Origin: Thermoplasmata archaeon
GTDB lineage: Archaea > Thermoplasmatota > Thermoplasmata > SG8-5 > JAGLSY01
Direction of reading: 5' to 3'
DNA length: 5,487 nucleotides
NCBI GenBank assembly: GCA_023137005.1
Contig: JAGLQE010000214.1
Coordinates: forward strand, 1 to 5,487
The notes beneath the pieces are model-generated. The model was given only the letters and a program-made list of their open reading frames with translations. It searched no databases and was not told where the DNA came from. This document shows, piece after piece, positions 5,424 to 5,487 of the stretch (within the stretch, counting starts at the first letter, position 1; every line of letters begins with the position of its first letter). A program made the position numbers and the translations under genes.

Positions 5424-5435
5424 CTACATATGTAG
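5424..5435. promoter_or_regulatory. 12-bp perfect palindrome in the divergent promoter (operator or TATA element)
   Basis: CTACATATGTAG is self-complementary. For the leftward gene it lies about 37-48 nt upstream of the start, next to the TATA/BRE position where archaeal activators or repressors bind. For a possible rightward start at ATG 5455 its ACATATGT core is centred 26 nt upstream, a TATA-box position. It could be a dimeric operator, a TATA element, or both. Confidence 0.4.
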
Positions 5436-5454
5436 GTCGGGATCTGTGCTGAGG

Positions 5455-5487
5455 ATGTGGTTTGTTAAGCTGGGTGTTGATGAACGG
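5455..5487 (+). CDS. Possible start of a rightward gene, cut by the right edge
   Basis: From ATG 5455 eleven codons are open to the window end, reading MWFVKLGVDER. GAGG stands directly before the ATG, and a TATA-like palindrome core lies 26 nt upstream, which would suit a leaderless mRNA. The frame is also open back to 5407. The second 17-bp repeat copy lies inside, in frame as FVKLGV. The fragment is too short to assign to a family and may be fortuitous; I list it because of the promoter spacing and protein-like codons. Confidence 0.28.
   Translation, partial: MWFVKLGVDER
5461..5477 (+). repeat. 17-bp direct repeat, right copy
   Basis: TTTGTTAAGCTGGGTGT is identical and in the same orientation as 4248-4264. 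The two copies start 1213 bp apart and bracket the whole transglutaminase-like gene and its promoter. After this copy the sequence continues GTTGATGAACGG-like, differing from the left copy except for a loose GTTG...ACGG resemblance. Confidence 0.8.

Overview
The window reads as archaeal, most likely a euryarchaeon; Thermoplasmatota (for example Methanomassiliicoccales or relatives) is my best guess, from gene content only. Three things support archaea: A/T-rich TATA-like boxes repeatedly sit about 26-30 nt upstream of start codons, as in leaderless or short-leader archaeal transcription; one gene belongs to the archaeal SelB-like family; and a tRNA-Glu has no encoded CCA. Hand-sampled lines give roughly 50-60% GC over most genes, but only about 27-42% over the last kilobase.

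Left part (1-2900). A zinc-ribbon protein gene, cut by the left edge, runs leftward from a ~64-bp divergent promoter region. An FAD-dependent D-2-hydroxyacid dehydrogenase of the GlcD/D-lactate dehydrogenase type runs rightward from the same region. The oxidase gene converges, with only 9 nt between stop codons, on a two-gene leftward operon of GNAT acetyltransferases (RimJ/RimL type). The pair is joined by a TAATG stop/start overlap with a strong Shine-Dalgarno, and both proteins end in the same C-terminal motif.

Middle (2900-4070). A leftward gene encodes a SelB/EF-Tu-like protein. Domains II and III are well preserved, but the G domain has lost every GTP-binding motif and the SECIS-binding domain is absent, matching the archaeal SelB-like (aSelBL) family. 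It is divergent from a complete tRNA-Glu(CUC); between them are back-to-back TATA boxes and a pair of 9-bp repeats spaced by 11 bp. A T-rich tract and a hairpin followed by T6 lie behind the tRNA.

Right part (4070-5487). A gene-poor stretch carries a diverged ~80-bp tandem duplication. After it comes an AT-rich leftward gene for a membrane-anchored, extracellular transglutaminase-like cysteine protein with an intact Cys-His-Asp triad. This gene is bracketed by an exact 17-bp direct repeat about 1.2 kb apart. With the base-composition change and the neighbouring tRNA, this suggests an acquired or mobilised segment. A possible rightward gene begins at the right edge, and its first codons contain the second repeat copy.

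No CRISPR array, intact transposase or rRNA is visible. Apart from the GNAT operon, the genes look independently transcribed, and I see no pathway joining them. The two items most worth following up are the G-domain-dead SelB-like protein and the direct-repeat-bounded transglutaminase segment.
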